Source: Paenibacillus sp. GM2
Lineage (GTDB): Bacteria > Bacillota > Bacilli > Paenibacillales > Paenibacillaceae
Reading direction: 5' to 3'
Length of the DNA: 64,000 nucleotides
Assembly (NCBI RefSeq): GCF_900069005.2
Contig: NZ_LN831279.1
Location: forward strand, 1,086,581 to 1,150,580
Shown here: in pieces, positions 28,201 through 37,101 of the stretch
Numbering within the stretch: position 1 is the first letter of the stretch
Layout: every line of letters begins with the position of its first letter
Notes under the pieces: generated by a model
Told to the model about the DNA's origin: nothing
What the model saw: only the letters and a program-made list of their open reading frames with translations
Database searches by the model: none
Position numbers and translations under genes: made by a program

Positions 28201-29659
28201 CGTAAATCCCGATCGATTCCAGCGGCGGTTCGTCTTCGCTGACGGTAAGCTTGAACAGTGCCGGTTGCCCGGTACCATACAGCGCAACAATAGCGGTCTG
28301 ACCCGTACGGTGGGCCTGAACCATTCCATGGCTATCAACGGAGGCCACCTCCGGATGACTGCTCAGGAAGGTTACTCCGTTCTGAACAGGTTCCGGTGCA
28401 GTACTGTTATTTTTCGTGACATAGACTTCGGCCTGCTTGGTCTCGTGTACTTTCATAGGGGTTAGACCCTCCAGATCAATGCCGAGTATATCTGTATTGG
28501 AATAGAAGGCACTAAGTCGGTCAAAATACAGAATACCTGCATTCTTATTCTCATTTTTCGTCTCCACGAGGTAAAGATCGCTGATCTTGAGCGGACCGGC
28601 AAGATCCGTCGGGAGTGTCGCTGTGACATACTTCCATCCCGACCAGGTAAAGTTGGCAGATGTGGTGAAATCAATCGTTTTTAGAACGTTCGCTCCATCA
28701 CGGAGCCTGGCCCGGAACCAATGGCCACCCTGATCTCCATATACCCAGACTCCCAGCTTGGTCGGATAGCCTTCGAGCGGCCTGTAGTAATCTCCGGTAT
28801 CCAGATTGTGCAGGTTGACAAAGGCAGCGGAAGTTCCTGAGGTGCCTGACATGTCGTATGTGAACTTCGCGGCATGCTCCCCATACATAACCGGCTCAGG
28901 GCGGCTGGACAACTCGACTCCGGACGACGTACTATTGATCAGGCCTGCTGACAATACTGTGGTTCCGTTATGCTGCATGGACTCAAAATCCTCAATGATG
29001 ACCGCAATCTTTCCAACAAGGACGAGCGCTTGTGCAGATAAAGCGCCATAGCTTACGGTCACGTAACCGTATTGGACCTCGCCTACCATGCTGTTCGCGG
29101 TAAATAGACCGTTGCTGTCGATTCGGCCGATAGTCGGATCGGCGGACCATTCGAGTCCATCGGCTACACTTACTTCCTGACCGTTCTCGTCGTAGAAACT
29201 TACGGTAAATTGCTGGCTTGTTCCTGATTCCATCATGAGATGATCCGACTGGATTTCCAGCCTGCTTACTTCGGCCAGGAGTTCAGCAGGGACATGGAGT
29301 TTGTTCTCATTCTCAGCGGTCTCGGTATCTGTGGGCTGGGAGGGGACCTGCGGTGTTTCTATCTCCGGAGCTGGGCTATCTATGCCGGAGTCTGAGTCAT
29401 CAGGACTTGTTCCCGTATCCGGCTCCTCTATAGCGGGAGGCCCATTATTTGTGTCTTCAGGGGGGATCACTTGATCGGCGGGCTCTGTTTGATCTGGATC
29501 GGAAGGTTCGCCATTAGATACTGTGGAGGCATAGGTTAATACAGCAGAATTCGACTTGTTTTGTGAAGCGCTTACAAAAGTGTTCGTGCATAAACTCAGC
29601 AGCAGCAAAAGAACGAGGACTGTGGCCAACATACGTTTCACACTTGGATAATTGGTCAA
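25262..29659 (-). CDS. S-layer-anchored GHL10 (DUF187) glycoside hydrolase with Ig-like and FN3 domains
   Basis: The 1465-aa secreted protein has a signal peptide (residues 1-31), a Pro/Asp/Thr linker to about 120, a Big_2-like Ig domain, a carbohydrate-binding-like beta-sandwich (about 220-390), three more Big_2-like domains, a GHL10 hydrolase domain (about 656-1020; RELRAAWIATVENIDWP, FHAWFNPYR, DAVHFDDYFYPYP), an FN3-like domain, another Big_2, a Gly/Ser linker, and three SLH domains (about 1290-1465) that bind pyruvylated wall polymer. GHL10 proteins act on glycans; YngK of B. subtilis belongs here. The start is TTG, 8 nt after AAGGAG. It is monocistronic. Confidence 0.92.
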   Translation of the reverse strand: MTNYPSVKRMLATVLVLLLLLSLCTNTFVSASQNKSNSAVLTYASTVSNGEPSDPDQTEPADQVIPPEDTNNGPPAIEEPDTGTSPDDSDSGIDSPAPEIETPQVPSQPTDTETAENENKLHVPAELLAEVSRLEIQSDHLMMESGTSQQFTVSFYDENGQEVSVADGLEWSADPTIGRIDSNGLFTANSMVGEVQYGYVTVSYGALSAQALVLVGKIAVIIEDFESMQHNGTTVLSAGLINSTSSGVELSSRPEPVMYGEHAAKFTYDMSGTSGTSAAFVNLHNLDTGDYYRPLEGYPTKLGVWVYGDQGGHWFRARLRDGANVLKTIDFTTSANFTWSGWKYVTATLPTDLAGPLKISDLYLVETKNENKNAGILYFDRLSAFYSNTDILGIDLEGLTPMKVHETKQAEVYVTKNNSTAPEPVQNGVTFLSSHPEVASVDSHGMVQAHRTGQTAIVALYGTGQPALFKLTVSEDEPPLESIGIYGPESIEQGRTDNVKVLARYANYPDTIDVTNAALFTSSDSSIASIAGGGEITGHDTGTVTITAEYKGQQAQYSLDIIEARPVLDKIVLSGLKAMKLGEQQQAKVTAKYNILDQYREDLDKDITADSTYKSSKPAVADINAEGIVTAKSIGATMITATYQGKSHSYVLVVNVNGEERIPKRELRAAWIATVENIDWPAKGTFNAEQQKADFIAILDELKEAGMNAIVMQVKPTADAFYPSKFAPWSKWLTGEQGKDPGYDPLAFMIEEAHKRNLEFHAWFNPYRASMEPDVNSLIPEHPLRQHEDWLLTYGGRLIMDPGIPGTQQYIIDSIMEVVQNYDIDAVHFDDYFYPYPVAGVNFPDDASYSKYGNGMNREDWRRHNVDTLIQKLSTAIKDEKPYVQFGISPFGIWKNVDSDPEGSDTRGTESYNAIYADTRKWVQEEWIDYIAPQIYWYFNYGPAAYENLIDWWAKQVEGRNVHLYIGHGAYRIGSDDPNWLDPDQMPNQIQFNRNFDNVKGSIFFSTQSLRDNPLGFNDRLQQDLYAYSALVPEMNWLGQSKPAAPAEMTGTAAASGIQLDWQDPQEEVAYYAVYRSIGNQAPDINNPANIYDQVRKLSSHHQQYIDHLVEQGKTYTYMITAFNRAHQESDSTQQVTVEAKEPEPIRTIEFDKIPALYTGKSHQVSIKAIYKDRTEQLAINDQMEFTSSNPGIATIDDHGLVKTLAAGKTKLTVKYQSLSAEYELTVLSSTGGGDNPGGGTGGGGSGGDSGSTPSTPPSTSQPTDPTGEDTDNNQNSGEDSSEEPSSITLSDISGHWAEISIQLAVRQKWINGYNDGTFRPNQPVDREQFAVMLSRALKLEGNGTDISFADADEIAAWARPHIARVLESSIINGYQDHTFRPNQQITRAEMAAMIVRALGAEADLKENLPFSDANLIPAWASPYVAAAYHAGIIQGRSNQTFAPKENATRAEAVLMILRLLKYME

Positions 29660-29803
29660 TTAACTCTCTCCTTCAAATGATCAGATAACTGAAACCAAGC
29701 ACTGTGAGCCAGAGATCACCTCCTTGCCATAGTGATAGTTGTTCAATCCAAACAGAGGAGAAGCAAATCGATAGATAAATCAATATTCTGTAAGTTAATT
29801 TCA

Positions 29804-29863
29804 TTTAGAAATATTATGTCAAAAATATATTGTATAATGAAATTTCATTTCAGATTATAGCAG
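29804..29863 (-). promoter_or_regulatory. AT-rich upstream region of the GHL10 gene with a perfect palindrome
   Basis: AATGAAATTTCATT near 29836 is a 14-bp perfect palindrome, and TTGACA (minus strand, 29822-29817) is a good -35 match just downstream of it for the GHL10 gene. I could not place a convincing -10 at the normal distance. A regulator could bind the palindrome; this is inference. Confidence 0.35.
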
Positions 29864-29907
29864 ATGGATAATTTCTCTTCAATATGAATTTCAAATTTTA
29901 TGGGAAA

Positions 29908-29974
29908 ATAAAAAACCTGCATGTCCGGTATTCCCCCGGTCTGATTAAAGGGGATAATACCATCTGCAGGTTTC
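29908..29974. terminator. Long two-step terminator hairpin after cellobiose phosphorylase
   Basis: AAACCTGCA...TGCAGGTTT forms the outer stem and GGTATTCCCC...GGGGATAATACC the inner stem. A runs on the left serve as the T tract for the minus-strand gene. Confidence 0.85.
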
Positions 29975-30012
29975 TCTACCTCGCCCGAAAATGGACGAAT
30001 TAGAAGTACAAA

Positions 30013-32466
30013 TTAATCGTTATGGCTGCCTATCACGACGCTAACCTTGTGTACAGCGCCATCTCCGGCAGGGGGGATGACATTTCCTTTAATAGACTGG
30101 CCGTCTATGGAAATGCTCTTCACCCCTTTGGATACATGCTCAGGGTTGTGGACCTCGATCTCGTAAGTATCACCGCGGAACGCGCGAGTGATCTTGAAGC
30201 TGTCCCAGTCAGCCGGGATACAAGGGTCGATCTTCAAGCCGGTGAAATCCGCCTGAATCCCGAGAATCGCTTGCGTAATTGCCACGTAGTTCCAGGCGGC
30301 TGTCCCTGTGAGCCAGGAGTTTTTTGCTTCACCATGGCGAACGGCATCTTTGCCGGCGATCATTTGCGAATAGACATAAGGCTCGGTCCGGTGGATGTCG
30401 CTGATATCCTCCAGATATGCCGGAGCGATCTTGGAATAGACCTCGAAGGCTCGATCTCCATGGCCCAGCACAGTCTCTGCGATCATAATCCATGGATTGT
30501 TATGGCAGAAAATACCGGCATTCTCCTTATAGCCTGGAGGATAGCTGGATATTTCTCCAAGATTGATGTAGTACTTGGAATAAGGCGGCTGCTGCAATAC
30601 GATGCCATATTTCGTATCGAGCCGTTGTTCCACCGCACGTAGCGCCTTCTCCGCCTGGCCGCCTTCAACACCAATTCTGGCCATGACGCACATGCCTTGC
30701 GGCTCGATAAAGATTTGGCCTTCCTGATTATCTTTGCTGCCGACTTTATCACCGTAGTGATCATAGGCACGCAGGAACCAGTCCCCATCAAAACCATGCT
30801 CCAGCGTGAAGGCGCGCATCGTGTCGATATGCTTCACGGCTTCGTTCGCTTCCTCATCCAGCCCTCGACTGCGGCATAATTCCACGAAATCCGGACCGAC
30901 GAATACGAATAAACCAGCGATAAAGACGGATTCCGCGACACGGCCTTCAATGTTGGCTGTTGTCTGGAAGGATTCACCAGGTTCGGTGGAGAAGCAGTTC
31001 AGGTTAAGGCAATCGTTCCAGTCTGCACGGCCAATGAGCGGCAATTGATGCGGGCCAAGATTGTGGACGACATGATAGAAGGAGCGCTTCAAATGCTCAA
31101 ACAACGTAGCTGTGTTATCCGGGTTGGAGTCGAACGGCACCTGTTCATCGAGAATGCTGAAATCGCCGGTCTCCTTAATATAAGCGGCTGTTCCTGAGAT
31201 CAACCAGAGCGGGTCGTCATTAAATCCGCTACCGATCTCATTGTTGCCTTTCTTGGTCAGCGGCTGGTACTGGTGATAGGCGCTGCCATCTTCGAACTGA
31301 GTCGCGGCGATATCAAGAATCCGTTCCCTGGCTCTCTCCGGAATCTGATGCACAAAGCCCAGCAGATCCTGGTTGGAGTCACGGAAGCCCATGCCGCGGC
31401 CGATGCCGGATTCAAAGTAAGATGCGGAGCGGGACATATTGAAGGTGACCATACACTGATATGGGTTCCAAATATTCACCATCCGGTTCAGCTTATCATC
31501 CTGGCTTTCGATCTGGTATTTGCTGAGCAGCCCATCCCAGTATGCAGCCAGGTCAGCCATCGCCTGATCGACAGCGGCATCGGTGGAGAATTGCTTGATC
31601 ATGGCCTCCGCAGGCTTCTTGTTAATAATGCCAGGCGCTTCCCATTTCTCATTTTCAGCAACCTCAACATAACCGAGAATGAAGATCAGGTTCTGCTCCT
31701 CACCAGGAGCCAGCGTCAGCTTGATTTGATGGGAGCCGACCGGGGACCAGCCGCTCGCTATTGAGTTATTCGCTTGACCTGCGATAACCGCTTGCGGTTC
31801 ATGCAGTCCGTTGTACAGGCCGACAAATGATTCACGGTCCGTATCGAAGCCATCGATGCTGCGGTTGACGGAGTAGAAAGCATAATGGTCGCGACGTTCG
31901 CGATACTCGGTCTTATGGTAGATAACGGAATCCTTCACCTCGACTTCACCTGTACTGAAATTGCGCTGGAAGTTCGTCATATCATCCTGTGCATTCCAGA
32001 GACAGAATTCGGCAAAAGAGAAGAGAGAGACGGTCTTGGCGCTATCGCTGGTATTGCTGACCGTCAAGCGATGAACCTCGCCGTTATATCCGAGCGGGAC
32101 GAAAGCGAGCTGATTGACGGAGATGCCGCCGCGTTCACCTGTGATCGACGTATAACCCAGACCATGACGGCATTCGTAGAAATCCAGCTCCCGCTTGACC
32201 GGCATCCATCCGGGCGTCCAGAAGTCGCCATTGTCATGATCACGCAGATAATAGTAACGTCCGCCAATATCGACAGGGACGTTATTATAGCGATAACGTG
32301 TAATTCTGCGCAGACGGGCATCACGATAGAAGGTATAACCTCCAGCTGTATTGGAGATAAGTCCGAAGAACTGCTCATTCCCCAAGTAATTAATCCATGG
32401 GTAAGGCGTTTGCGGCGTGTTGATTACGTATTCTTTGCGGGTATCGTCGAAATGTCCAAATTTCAT
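30013..32466 (-). CDS. Cellobiose phosphorylase, glycoside hydrolase family 94
   Basis: The enzyme splits cellobiose with phosphate into glucose 1-phosphate and glucose in the cytoplasm, saving ATP. The 817-aa length matches the roughly 811-820 aa of known cellobiose phosphorylases. Family features include [15 protein letters not shown], the substrate loop [18 protein letters not shown], the catalytic Asp in [11 protein letters not shown] (about residue 483) and the phosphate-site region near [14 protein letters not shown]. It lies downstream of a LacI-type repressor, and a palindromic site matching that of the repressor promoter sits 25 bp before its ATG. No cellobiose transporter is in the window. 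Confidence 0.93.
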   Translation of the reverse strand: MKFGHFDDTRKEYVINTPQTPYPWINYLGNEQFFGLISNTAGGYTFYRDARLRRITRYRYNNVPVDIGGRYYYLRDHDNGDFWTPGWMPVKRELDFYECRHGLGYTSITGERGGISVNQLAFVPLGYNGEVHRLTVSNTSDSAKTVSLFSFAEFCLWNAQDDMTNFQRNFSTGEVEVKDSVIYHKTEYRERRDHYAFYSVNRSIDGFDTDRESFVGLYNGLHEPQAVIAGQANNSIASGWSPVGSHQIKLTLAPGEEQNLIFILGYVEVAENEKWEAPGIINKKPAEAMIKQFSTDAAVDQAMADLAAYWDGLLSKYQIESQDDKLNRMVNIWNPYQCMVTFNMSRSASYFESGIGRGMGFRDSNQDLLGFVHQIPERARERILDIAATQFEDGSAYHQYQPLTKKGNNEIGSGFNDDPLWLISGTAAYIKETGDFSILDEQVPFDSNPDNTATLFEHLKRSFYHVVHNLGPHQLPLIGRADWNDCLNLNCFSTEPGESFQTTANIEGRVAESVFIAGLFVFVGPDFVELCRSRGLDEEANEAVKHIDTMRAFTLEHGFDGDWFLRAYDHYGDKVGSKDNQEGQIFIEPQGMCVMARIGVEGGQAEKALRAVEQRLDTKYGIVLQQPPYSKYYINLGEISSYPPGYKENAGIFCHNNPWIMIAETVLGHGDRAFEVYSKIAPAYLEDISDIHRTEPYVYSQMIAGKDAVRHGEAKNSWLTGTAAWNYVAITQAILGIQADFTGLKIDPCIPADWDSFKITRAFRGDTYEIEVHNPEHVSKGVKSISIDGQSIKGNVIPPAGDGAVHKVSVVIGSHND

Positions 32467-32488
32467 AACAGATGCTCTCCCTTCAATT

Positions 32489-32506
32489 TGTGAACGCGCG
32501 TTAATA
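32489..32506. promoter_or_regulatory. LacI-type operator upstream of cellobiose phosphorylase
   Basis: TGTGAACGCGCGTTAATA carries the core AACGCGCGTT and differs at three positions from the perfect palindrome before the repressor gene. It lies just upstream of the start of the phosphorylase gene, where a repressor would block transcription. Confidence 0.75.
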
Positions 32507-32511
32507 AGAGC

Positions 32512-32571
32512 TAAAAAATATCTTCCTCTTCATGGCAAGACGCCTATTGCTTTCAACAGGGAAGAGGAAGA
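32512..32571 (-). terminator. Terminator after the LacI gene
   Basis: TCTTCCTCTTC and GAAGAGGAAGA form a perfect 11-bp stem. On the minus strand it is followed by TATTTTTT, so the repressor transcript can end before the phosphorylase gene. Confidence 0.7.
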
Positions 32572-32599
32572 ACTCTAATGAACAACGAGCTAGCCTGTA

Positions 32600-33652
32600 T
32601 TATCTAGCGGCCAGCTTGCAGGAATCCCGAATGACGAGCCTGGTCGGAAAGCTTACATTGCTGAAGCTGGCTTCGTCGTTATTGCAGAGCCCGATGACCT
32701 TCTCTACAGCACTCTTGGCCATATCGTCAATAGGCAGGCGGACGGAGGTCAGCTTAGGGCTAATCGTGGAAGCGAGCTGCGTATCGTCGAAGCCGATGAT
32801 CGAGATATCGTTCGGAACATGGATTCCATGTTTTGCGAACGCTTCCATTGCTGCGATGGCCATATCATCATTGGAACAGAACAAAGCGGTGGGCAGTTTG
32901 CCACGCTTGATAAGTTTCTCAGTTTCCTCGTAGGCGGTTTCCTTCAGAAATTCGCCTTCAAGAACGTAATCATGCCGCAGTGTAAGGCCATGGTTGAGCA
33001 ATGTGGTCTCAAACGCTGCATAGCGCTCCCGTCCGGAGAAGGTACTCATCCTTCCTTTGAGGATTCCAATCTCCTGGTGTCCCAGGCCAATCAGGTACTC
33101 GATCGCTTCGACAGTCCCCTCATAGTCCATCGAGTTGATAATTGCCAGATGGTTCTTGTTCAGGCGCTCAGCTATAATCTCTGAGACGTCATAGTCAATC
33201 AGAACAAGGGGAGCGTCTTGGCTTACCAGCTCGCGCACAAGCTCGATATCCTTCTGGGTTCCTACCAGGATTCCGCCGTCAATGCGCTTTTGCAAGAATG
33301 CCTGCTTGATCTTTTGGAAGTCGCTAGGGGAGTATACCGTATGAATGAGTACGTAGAAGCCGCGTGCGTTGGCGGTATCAACAACCAGATCGACGATCGG
33401 AGCAAAATAGCTATTCTGATAAATGCGAGTTGCATTCTCCTTCTCGTTCATACTGATCGCAAATAGTCCAATGGTGTCCGTCCGTTTGCCGGCAAGCGCA
33501 CGAGCGAAGCTGTTCGGCTCATACTGATATTGCTCAATCACTCTTAGTACCTTGGCTTTGGTTGTCTCCGGAACATTGGGATAGTTGTTGATCACCCGTG
33601 ATACGGTACTGCGGGAAACCCCAGCTAATTTAGCGATATCTTCGCTGCGCAT
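32600..33652 (-). CDS. LacI family transcriptional regulator
   Basis: The 350-aa protein has the LacI HTH at its N-terminus (MRSEDIAKLAGVSRSTVSRV, hinge PNSFARALAGKRT) and a periplasmic-binding-like sensor domain, including GFDDTQLASTISPKLTSVRL near the end, the usual LacI/PurR signature. It sits directly upstream of cellobiose phosphorylase on the same strand. An 18-bp perfect palindrome precedes its own start and a near copy precedes the phosphorylase gene, so it probably represses both, with cellobiose or a derivative as the inducer. Confidence 0.92.
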   Translation of the reverse strand: MRSEDIAKLAGVSRSTVSRVINNYPNVPETTKAKVLRVIEQYQYEPNSFARALAGKRTDTIGLFAISMNEKENATRIYQNSYFAPIVDLVVDTANARGFYVLIHTVYSPSDFQKIKQAFLQKRIDGGILVGTQKDIELVRELVSQDAPLVLIDYDVSEIIAERLNKNHLAIINSMDYEGTVEAIEYLIGLGHQEIGILKGRMSTFSGRERYAAFETTLLNHGLTLRHDYVLEGEFLKETAYEETEKLIKRGKLPTALFCSNDDMAIAAMEAFAKHGIHVPNDISIIGFDDTQLASTISPKLTSVRLPIDDMAKSAVEKVIGLCNNDEASFSNVSFPTRLVIRDSCKLAAR

Positions 33653-33669
33653 TAGTAATCCCTACTTTC

Positions 33670-33687
33670 TATAAACGCGCGTTTATA
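33670..33687. promoter_or_regulatory. Perfect palindromic operator upstream of the LacI gene
   Basis: TATAAACGCGCGTTTATA is an 18-bp perfect palindrome 18 bp before the repressor start. The central CG and the AAACGC half-site are typical of LacI-family operators. It suggests autoregulation. Confidence 0.8.
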
Positions 33688-33740
33688 CCATTATTTTAGT
33701 TGATGAACGACTGTAAATCAATCTCGTATTTTACCTTAGC

Positions 33741-33782
33741 ATAAAAATATCCCGAAGTCGGAAATTTTTGTGACTTCGGGAT
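33741..33782. terminator. Intrinsic terminator after the J-domain-like gene
   Basis: ATCCCGAAGTC pairs perfectly with GACTTCGGGAT. The left flank ATAAAAAT supplies the T tract for the minus-strand gene. Confidence 0.8.
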
Positions 33783-33794
33783 GTTAGCAGATGA

Positions 33795-34688
33795 TTATTT
33801 GGTTGTGGCTTCCTGTAAATAACGCTCTATGAAATGAATCGCATTATCACGATTTTCCGAGCCTCCCCGGAGGCCAACGATCATCTGCTGTTTGCCGAGC
33901 GGAAGCTGATCGGCCAGCTTGCTGTTGGTGATGTCAATCGCATACACATGGTCCTCGGTATCTTCTTCACCGCGACCGATAATTTGGTTTTCTTCATTTA
34001 ACAACGGTTTGAGAATGCCGTTAGCCTCCTCGTCCAGCTTTTCCAGGACACCGCTGCCGCTGATCCAGTCATAGGAGGACTGATCAAGAATATAGATATC
34101 TGGCTTCTCCGTAGCCAAAATGGCCATCGCTTTTTGCTGGTAAGCCATATCCGCTCCACCCATAGACTGATCGGATGAAGGCAGGTAAGTCATCGTCAGC
34201 TTGAGACGCTTCCATTCCGGGAATTGCTCCAGCATCGCCTGTTCGAGCCCTTCATCACCGCCTTTATCCATATCGCTCATAAAGTTGCCGAGATACATGA
34301 TCGACAGGTCGATCGGAGGCAGCGCAGCCAGGCGCTTCTGCTCCTGACGATGATTGACAAAGGTGACAGTAGCAGCGGTAAGAACAATGACAGCTATAAT
34401 TCCAACGATAACATGGGTTCTGTAGATGCGGAAAAATTCTTCAACCTTCTCTGCAGTGCCGGCAAATCTGCCCCATTTCTGAAACCTTTCGCGGCTTTTC
34501 TCTTCAATCTTCTGGCGGTCTTCTGAACCGGTAATCAGCTTATAAGCCTTCAATTTCATATCGAAGTCTTGCTCAGAAGATTTGGAGCGCGATTTCCTCA
34601 ATTCGATATCAAAGACCCGCTCAACTTCTTCCCGCGAGGCATTTTCGGGGAGACCCAGCAATTCATAGGCTTTCTTCAAATCACTCAT
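33795..34688 (-). CDS. Membrane protein with degenerate J domain and periplasmic-binding-like outer domain
   Basis: The 297-aa protein starts with a DnaJ-like region (KKAYELLGLPENASREEVER, then MKLKAYKLITGSEDR), but the HPD tripeptide that activates DnaK is missing; the corresponding stretch reads KSRSKSSEQDF. A membrane helix follows at about residues 91-113, then an outer domain of about 180 aa. Its LSIMYLGNF, LEQFPEWKRLKLTMTYLP and KPDIYILDQSSYDWI resemble extracellular solute-binding proteins. GAGGAG precedes the ATG. The function is unknown. It stands upstream of a terminator and downstream of an NlpC/P60 lipoprotein gene on the same strand. Confidence 0.75.
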   Translation of the reverse strand: MSDLKKAYELLGLPENASREEVERVFDIELRKSRSKSSEQDFDMKLKAYKLITGSEDRQKIEEKSRERFQKWGRFAGTAEKVEEFFRIYRTHVIVGIIAVIVLTAATVTFVNHRQEQKRLAALPPIDLSIMYLGNFMSDMDKGGDEGLEQAMLEQFPEWKRLKLTMTYLPSSDQSMGGADMAYQQKAMAILATEKPDIYILDQSSYDWISGSGVLEKLDEEANGILKPLLNEENQIIGRGEEDTEDHVYAIDITNSKLADQLPLGKQQMIVGLRGGSENRDNAIHFIERYLQEATTK

Positions 34689-34805
34689 GATTATCTCCTC
34701 TGATTATGAACTATGATTATGTAAATGCGAGATTAACTCTATTAATTATTATACTGTGTATTGTGCGGGAATGGAAATGCTGGTCATAATATTCATTCTT
34801 CCTCC

Positions 34806-34844
34806 ACAAAAGAGCCAGGGGACTCTGATTCCTAAGCCCCCTGG
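34806..34844 (-). terminator. Terminator after the NlpC/P60 gene
   Basis: GCCAGGGG pairs with CCCCTGGC and, read on the minus strand, is followed by TCTTTTGTGG. Confidence 0.75.
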
Positions 34845-34866
34845 CGCATACTCAAGAAATGATGAT

Positions 34867-35784
34867 TTAGGAAACTCTGCGCATCGACAGTAAATGTTCT
34901 TTCCAGTATCCGCTATCAACGGAGCTGATCTGCACCCCGGGATCTCCCCAAGTATGAATCATCTGGCCATTGCCGATATATATGCCTACATGTCCGACGA
35001 TTTTATCATTTTCGAATCGGCCTGGTACGCTAAAGAAGATAAGATCGCCTTTCTGTAATTCGTCGCGAGTGACGGATGAACCGAGCTGAGCCTGGTCTCT
35101 GGCTAGCCTTGGCAGCGATTCTCCAAATTGCTTGAATACGTGCTGGGTGAAGGAGGAGCAGTCGAATTTCTTCGATTCTTCATAGGGCTTCGCCCCAAAT
35201 TCATAAGGAACCCCCATAAATTTCTTGGCATAAGCAACGAGCTCATCTCTGTTTCCGCCAACGCTAAAAATATTGTAACGGTTGATTTTCTGCGGCTCGT
35301 CCGTACCAGTCGCATGGGGAACCGGATTGGCGCTGCCTAAAGCCCCGACCCTTACGTGACGGCCATCCCGCCCATCGGTCTGCACCTTTGTCCCAAGCAG
35401 CTTGGATAGCGAGTTTGCTGTAACGTAAATGCTTCCGTTCTGGCGGATAGGCGCATCAGGGAGGATGATCTCTTTGCCGTAAGAGAGAGCTTTGGAGTGA
35501 TCCGGCATCAGTTCATACATGGCATCTGTATAGCCAAGTTTGACTTTACCATCCTTTTCCTTAATTCGCAGTCCAAGATCCTTGGCAACGGATTGCAGTG
35601 GAATCCAATTGATCCCGTTCGTATCCTTGACCAGATCGGCCCGGATCAGATGTTCATGGGCAGCCTGGTTTGGTACAGAGGAGACCTTAGGTCCTGCAGG
35701 CTGTCTGGAGCAGCCTATGCAAGCGGTAAGCAGAAGCAATGCCGCTGCACAGAGAAGAGCTTTTTGACTAGCAGGTCTGATCAT
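34867..35784 (-). CDS. NlpC/P60 lipoprotein with copper-amine-oxidase-type N-terminal domain
   Basis: The 305-aa protein has a lipoprotein signal (LLCAAALLLLTACIGC), a middle part resembling the copper amine oxidase N-terminal domain (WIPLQSVAKDLGLRI, YVTANSLSKLLGTKV), and a C-terminal NlpC/P60 peptidase domain. The catalytic Cys is in KKFDCSSF, the His in GHVGIYIGNG, and a further polar residue in MIHTWG. Such enzymes cut gamma-D-Glu-diamino-acid links in peptidoglycan stems during growth or spore formation. GGAGGG precedes the ATG by a long spacing. It is probably surface-tethered. Confidence 0.9.
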   Translation of the reverse strand: MIRPASQKALLCAAALLLLTACIGCSRQPAGPKVSSVPNQAAHEHLIRADLVKDTNGINWIPLQSVAKDLGLRIKEKDGKVKLGYTDAMYELMPDHSKALSYGKEIILPDAPIRQNGSIYVTANSLSKLLGTKVQTDGRDGRHVRVGALGSANPVPHATGTDEPQKINRYNIFSVGGNRDELVAYAKKFMGVPYEFGAKPYEESKKFDCSSFTQHVFKQFGESLPRLARDQAQLGSSVTRDELQKGDLIFFSVPGRFENDKIVGHVGIYIGNGQMIHTWGDPGVQISSVDSGYWKEHLLSMRRVS

Positions 35785-35974
35785 TAGCGGTGTAACCCTC
35801 CATTTCTGATAGTAATGTTGGTAAAAGAACCGTCATTGGGGCGAGGTGATATATCTGTCATTTGAAGTATGTAATTATTAGTGACTTTTATGCGCATTGA
35901 TGGTGACTTTTATGGATCGATTCTGTATAATCCTTACCAATCAGACAAGTTGGCAGGGAAGGGAGATTTCGTAA

Positions 35975-36979
35975 ATGATGAATCATCAAGCCTTTAAAGG
36001 GGAATTTCATGGAGAGCCGGCAGTATGGCTTAGATATGGCAGCTATGAAGCGGCATTATTGCCGGGAATCGGCGGCAACTTAATAGCATTTCGAGATTTA
36101 GAAAACGGTTACCGTTTTTTGCGCGAGCCTGAGGAAGCCGAGATGGAGGCGTTTAAGAGCAATCCGGGTGTTCACGGAATTCCGGTGCTTTATCCGCCAA
36201 ATCGCTATGAGGATGGCAGGTTCCCTTGGCAAGGAAAGGTACACCAGCTTCCGATTAATGAGCCGGCAACCGGCAATCATCTGCATGGATATTTACATAC
36301 AAGCGCTTGGGAAGTTGTAGACCTGGGTCAGACCCCCGAGGAGAGCTATGTTGTTGTTAAGGCGACGATCGATGAGCAGCATATGATGTATTCGTATTTG
36401 CCGTTTAAATTTACGGTTAAACTGAGATATGCATTAAGCGGGGAAGGGCTGTCGCAGCAGTTGTTCGTGAAGAATGACGGGGAGACGGAGATGCCTTGCC
36501 TGTTTGCTTTCCATACGGCCATAAACGCGCCATTTGCGCCGGGCAGCACCGAGGCTGATTGCTCCTTGAAGCTGACGATCGGAGAGCGCTGGGAGCTGAA
36601 TGAACGACAATTGCCAACCGGCCAATATCAGACACTCTCGGACGGCGAGCTGAAGATGAAGAGCAGCGGCGTATCGCCTTATTTTATGTCCATGGATAAC
36701 CACTATACGGCTGTGCCGCAAAACGGAAGGAACCGGATGGAGCTTACCGATACGAAGCTGGGTACTACGCTGGTATATGATGTAGGCACCTCTTATAAGC
36801 AATGGATGATCTGGAATAATGGGGCCTCTGGCAAGTTCTTCTGTCCTGAGCCGCAGATCAATCTGGTGAACGCGCCGAATATGGATCTTCCTGCCGATGA
36901 AGTTGGCTTGTTCAGTCTCGCCCCAGGCGAGATTTGGGAAGAGACGGCAAGAATTTATTTGAAGGATATGGTCAAATAA
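35975..36979 (+). CDS. Aldose 1-epimerase family protein (galactose mutarotase-like)
   Basis: The 334-aa beta-sandwich protein belongs to the galactose mutarotase-like superfamily that interconverts alpha and beta sugar anomers. Marks are GGNLIAFRDLENGYRFLR near the start, NHLHGYLHTSAWEVV with the catalytic His, FAFHTAINAPF with a second His, and a Glu in FFCPEPQINL. It is cytoplasmic and monocistronic, and could speed use of the hexoses released by the GH36 and GH94 enzymes. The precise sugar is not known. A strong long terminator follows. Confidence 0.88.
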   Translation: MMNHQAFKGEFHGEPAVWLRYGSYEAALLPGIGGNLIAFRDLENGYRFLREPEEAEMEAFKSNPGVHGIPVLYPPNRYEDGRFPWQGKVHQLPINEPATGNHLHGYLHTSAWEVVDLGQTPEESYVVVKATIDEQHMMYSYLPFKFTVKLRYALSGEGLSQQLFVKNDGETEMPCLFAFHTAINAPFAPGSTEADCSLKLTIGERWELNERQLPTGQYQTLSDGELKMKSSGVSPYFMSMDNHYTAVPQNGRNRMELTDTKLGTTLVYDVGTSYKQWMIWNNGASGKFFCPEPQINLVNAPNMDLPADEVGLFSLAPGEIWEETARIYLKDMVK

Positions 36980-37011
36980 GGACTATATTATCGGCAGGCA
37001 ATATTGGTGGC

Positions 37012-37066
37012 AAAATAACAAACAGCCGGAGCGTCATTGCGACGCCTTCCGGCTGTTTGTTATTTT
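37012..37066. terminator. Long bidirectional terminator between the epimerase and LytTR genes
   Basis: AAATAACAAACAGCCGGA pairs with TCCGGCTGTTTGTTATTT around an inner GTC/GAC stem. It serves the two convergent genes. Confidence 0.9.
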
Positions 37067-37101
37067 GCGCTTTGCTTCCCGGTGCCTAAGCACAAGAGTC
37101 A

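Noticed and set aside
32064-32493. Frames overlapping the start of cellobiose phosphorylase on either strand
   Set aside because: They lie within a well-supported GH94 gene, with no motifs or initiation signals of their own.
36526-36540. AAACGCGC half-operator inside the aldose epimerase gene
   Set aside because: It is inside a coding frame, matches only half of the LacI-type site, and is not near a promoter.
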